Source: Mixia osmundae IAM 14324
Lineage: Eukaryota > Basidiomycota > Mixiomycetes > Mixiales > Mixiaceae
Assembly (NCBI RefSeq): GCF_000708205.1
Contig: NW_014575561.1
Span: forward strand, 1,052,577-1,116,576
Length of the DNA: 64,000 nt
Direction of reading: 5' to 3'
The first letter of the stretch is position 1; each line of letters starts with the position of its first letter. Positions 63,405 to 64,000 of this stretch are shown here, piece after piece. The translations under genes were made by a program, and so were the position numbers. Below the pieces are notes generated by a model. It saw nothing but the letters and a program-made list of their open reading frames with translations. It did not search any database and was not told the DNA's origin.

Positions 63405-64000
63405 TCATTGAACGATAGTGACACCGTCGACCACAAGAGGCGCTTCGAGCGTGGCCCGCCCGATTCGATTGCCGCCTTGCAGATAGCCTTTGCCTGCCTC
63501 GATAGTACGCGCGAGCAAATTGGATGCAGATTTGCGAGTGCGCAATTGCTGGCTTGCTTGCATGTATCGCACATCGAGATGTTCGACAGAGCGCATCGTA
63601 TGCAGCTGCTGCTGGGCGCGCTGATGGTGGTGTTGCTGGTGCTCGATCGCCATTGGCTCCTCTTCAGAGGCTGGGCTCGATTCTTGCGAGTCTGACCGGC
63701 GTATTTCCGGCGAGACGCGTTGCCTGTGCGCTTGCCTTTGCGCAGTGCGCGTGTAGGGAGACCCAGACTGGGCGGAGGATGTCCTCCGCATGGGGCTGTT
63801 GCCCGGTGTCGGCACAGCAGGCTTGCTGTACGCGTGATGCTGGGACACTCTGCGCGGTGTAGGTGGGCAAGCAGAAGAGGCAAAAGTGGAAGTCGAGCCG
63901 CATGATTCGAGTGATGGCATCCGTCGGTCAGCAAGGGGCCGACCGCCCAGAGCAGCAGCAGTGACGGGCACGGCTTGGCGCAAGAATGGCCGGAAGTGGA
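63405..64000 (-). CDS. Unknown protein, 5' part cut off by the window edge
   Basis: C-terminal part of a gene that enters from the right edge; the frame is open from 64000 to the stop at 63405. The visible ~198 residues are Ser/Pro/Arg/Gln-rich and disordered (TPGNSPMRRTSSAQSGSPYT; HQQHHHQRAQQQLHTM), and the end is more ordered (LLARTIEAGKGYLQGGNRIG ... LEAPLVVDGVTIVQ). No family is recognised. It is convergent with the cyclophilin gene. Confidence 0.55.
   Translation of the reverse strand, partial: HFRPFLRQAVPVTAAALGGRPLADRRMPSLESCGSTSTFASSACPPTPRRVSQHHAYSKPAVPTPGNSPMRRTSSAQSGSPYTRTAQRQAHRQRVSPEIRRSDSQESSPASEEEPMAIEHQQHHHQRAQQQLHTMRSVEHLDVRYMQASQQLRTRKSASNLLARTIEAGKGYLQGGNRIGRATLEAPLVVDGVTIVQ

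Overview
The window is nuclear DNA from a compact fungal genome. Nearly every gene is split by introns of about 40-65 bases, usually with gtnngt-type donors (gtcagt, gtgagt, gtgcgt), a ctgac/ctgat-like branch point and a cag acceptor, and genes lie only tens to a few hundred bases apart on both strands. The content (YTH reader, BTG/Tob protein, argininosuccinate synthase, fungal Ytp1, Mic12, fungal bZIP with a DUF3425-type tail, Kex2-type processing sites) is fungal, and the dense short introns and GC-leaning codon use fit a basidiomycete. A Pucciniomycotina yeast-like species such as Mixia is my guess, not something the sequence proves. I find 42 protein genes (two cut by the window edges) and one intron-containing tRNA, and no transposon, virus-like element, CRISPR or rRNA.

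Layout. 0-13 kb: an edge-truncated gene, a Ytp1-like membrane protein, a small secreted protein, an iron-type alcohol dehydrogenase, a YTH m6A reader, thymidylate kinase, a MetX-type O-acyltransferase, a gamma-butyrobetaine hydroxylase-like oxygenase, a Mic12-like MICOS subunit and another small secreted protein. 13-20 kb: a short membrane protein, an MFS monocarboxylate-type transporter, DNA polymerase eta, an FSH1-type hydrolase and a tubulin-tyrosine-ligase-like protein. 20-32 kb: an Ime2/MAK-family kinase, a PRMT1-type arginine methyltransferase, the tRNA, a conserved unknown protein, the Golgi SNARE Bos1, a GH79 glycosidase and argininosuccinate synthase. 32-46.5 kb: a RraA-like aldolase followed by a block rich in secreted proteins: a tandem pair of paralogous small secreted proteins, a beta-helix protein, a Ser/Thr-rich protein, an M28 aminopeptidase and a repeat-containing protein with Kex2-type sites. 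Interspersed are a DAG/sphingosine kinase, a mitochondrial protein and a WSD1-type acyltransferase. 46.5-64 kb: a BTG/Tob protein, a TPMT-family methyltransferase, a bZIP factor, the splicing factor Prp31, the SEA-complex subunit Mio/Sea4, a peroxin-like membrane protein, AP-3 sigma, a two-module Cys-rich secreted protein, an F-box/LRR protein, a Ppil1-type cyclophilin and the end of an edge-truncated gene.

The genes do not form one pathway. Many are head-to-head pairs whose start codons are 18-300 bases apart and must share regulatory DNA (for example MFS/pol eta, kexin-site protein/WSD1, bZIP/PRP31, BOS1/unknown, GH79/ARG1). The most interesting items are the modular repeat protein at 45.3-46.5 kb, where the exons carry the repeats and splicing creates the KR sites; the tandem secreted paralogs at 33.4-35.2 kb with identical five-exon structures; and the odd intron-bearing tRNA at 25.6 kb. 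Exon joins were derived by hand from splice signals, reading-frame phase and recalled family similarity. No alignment or search was run.
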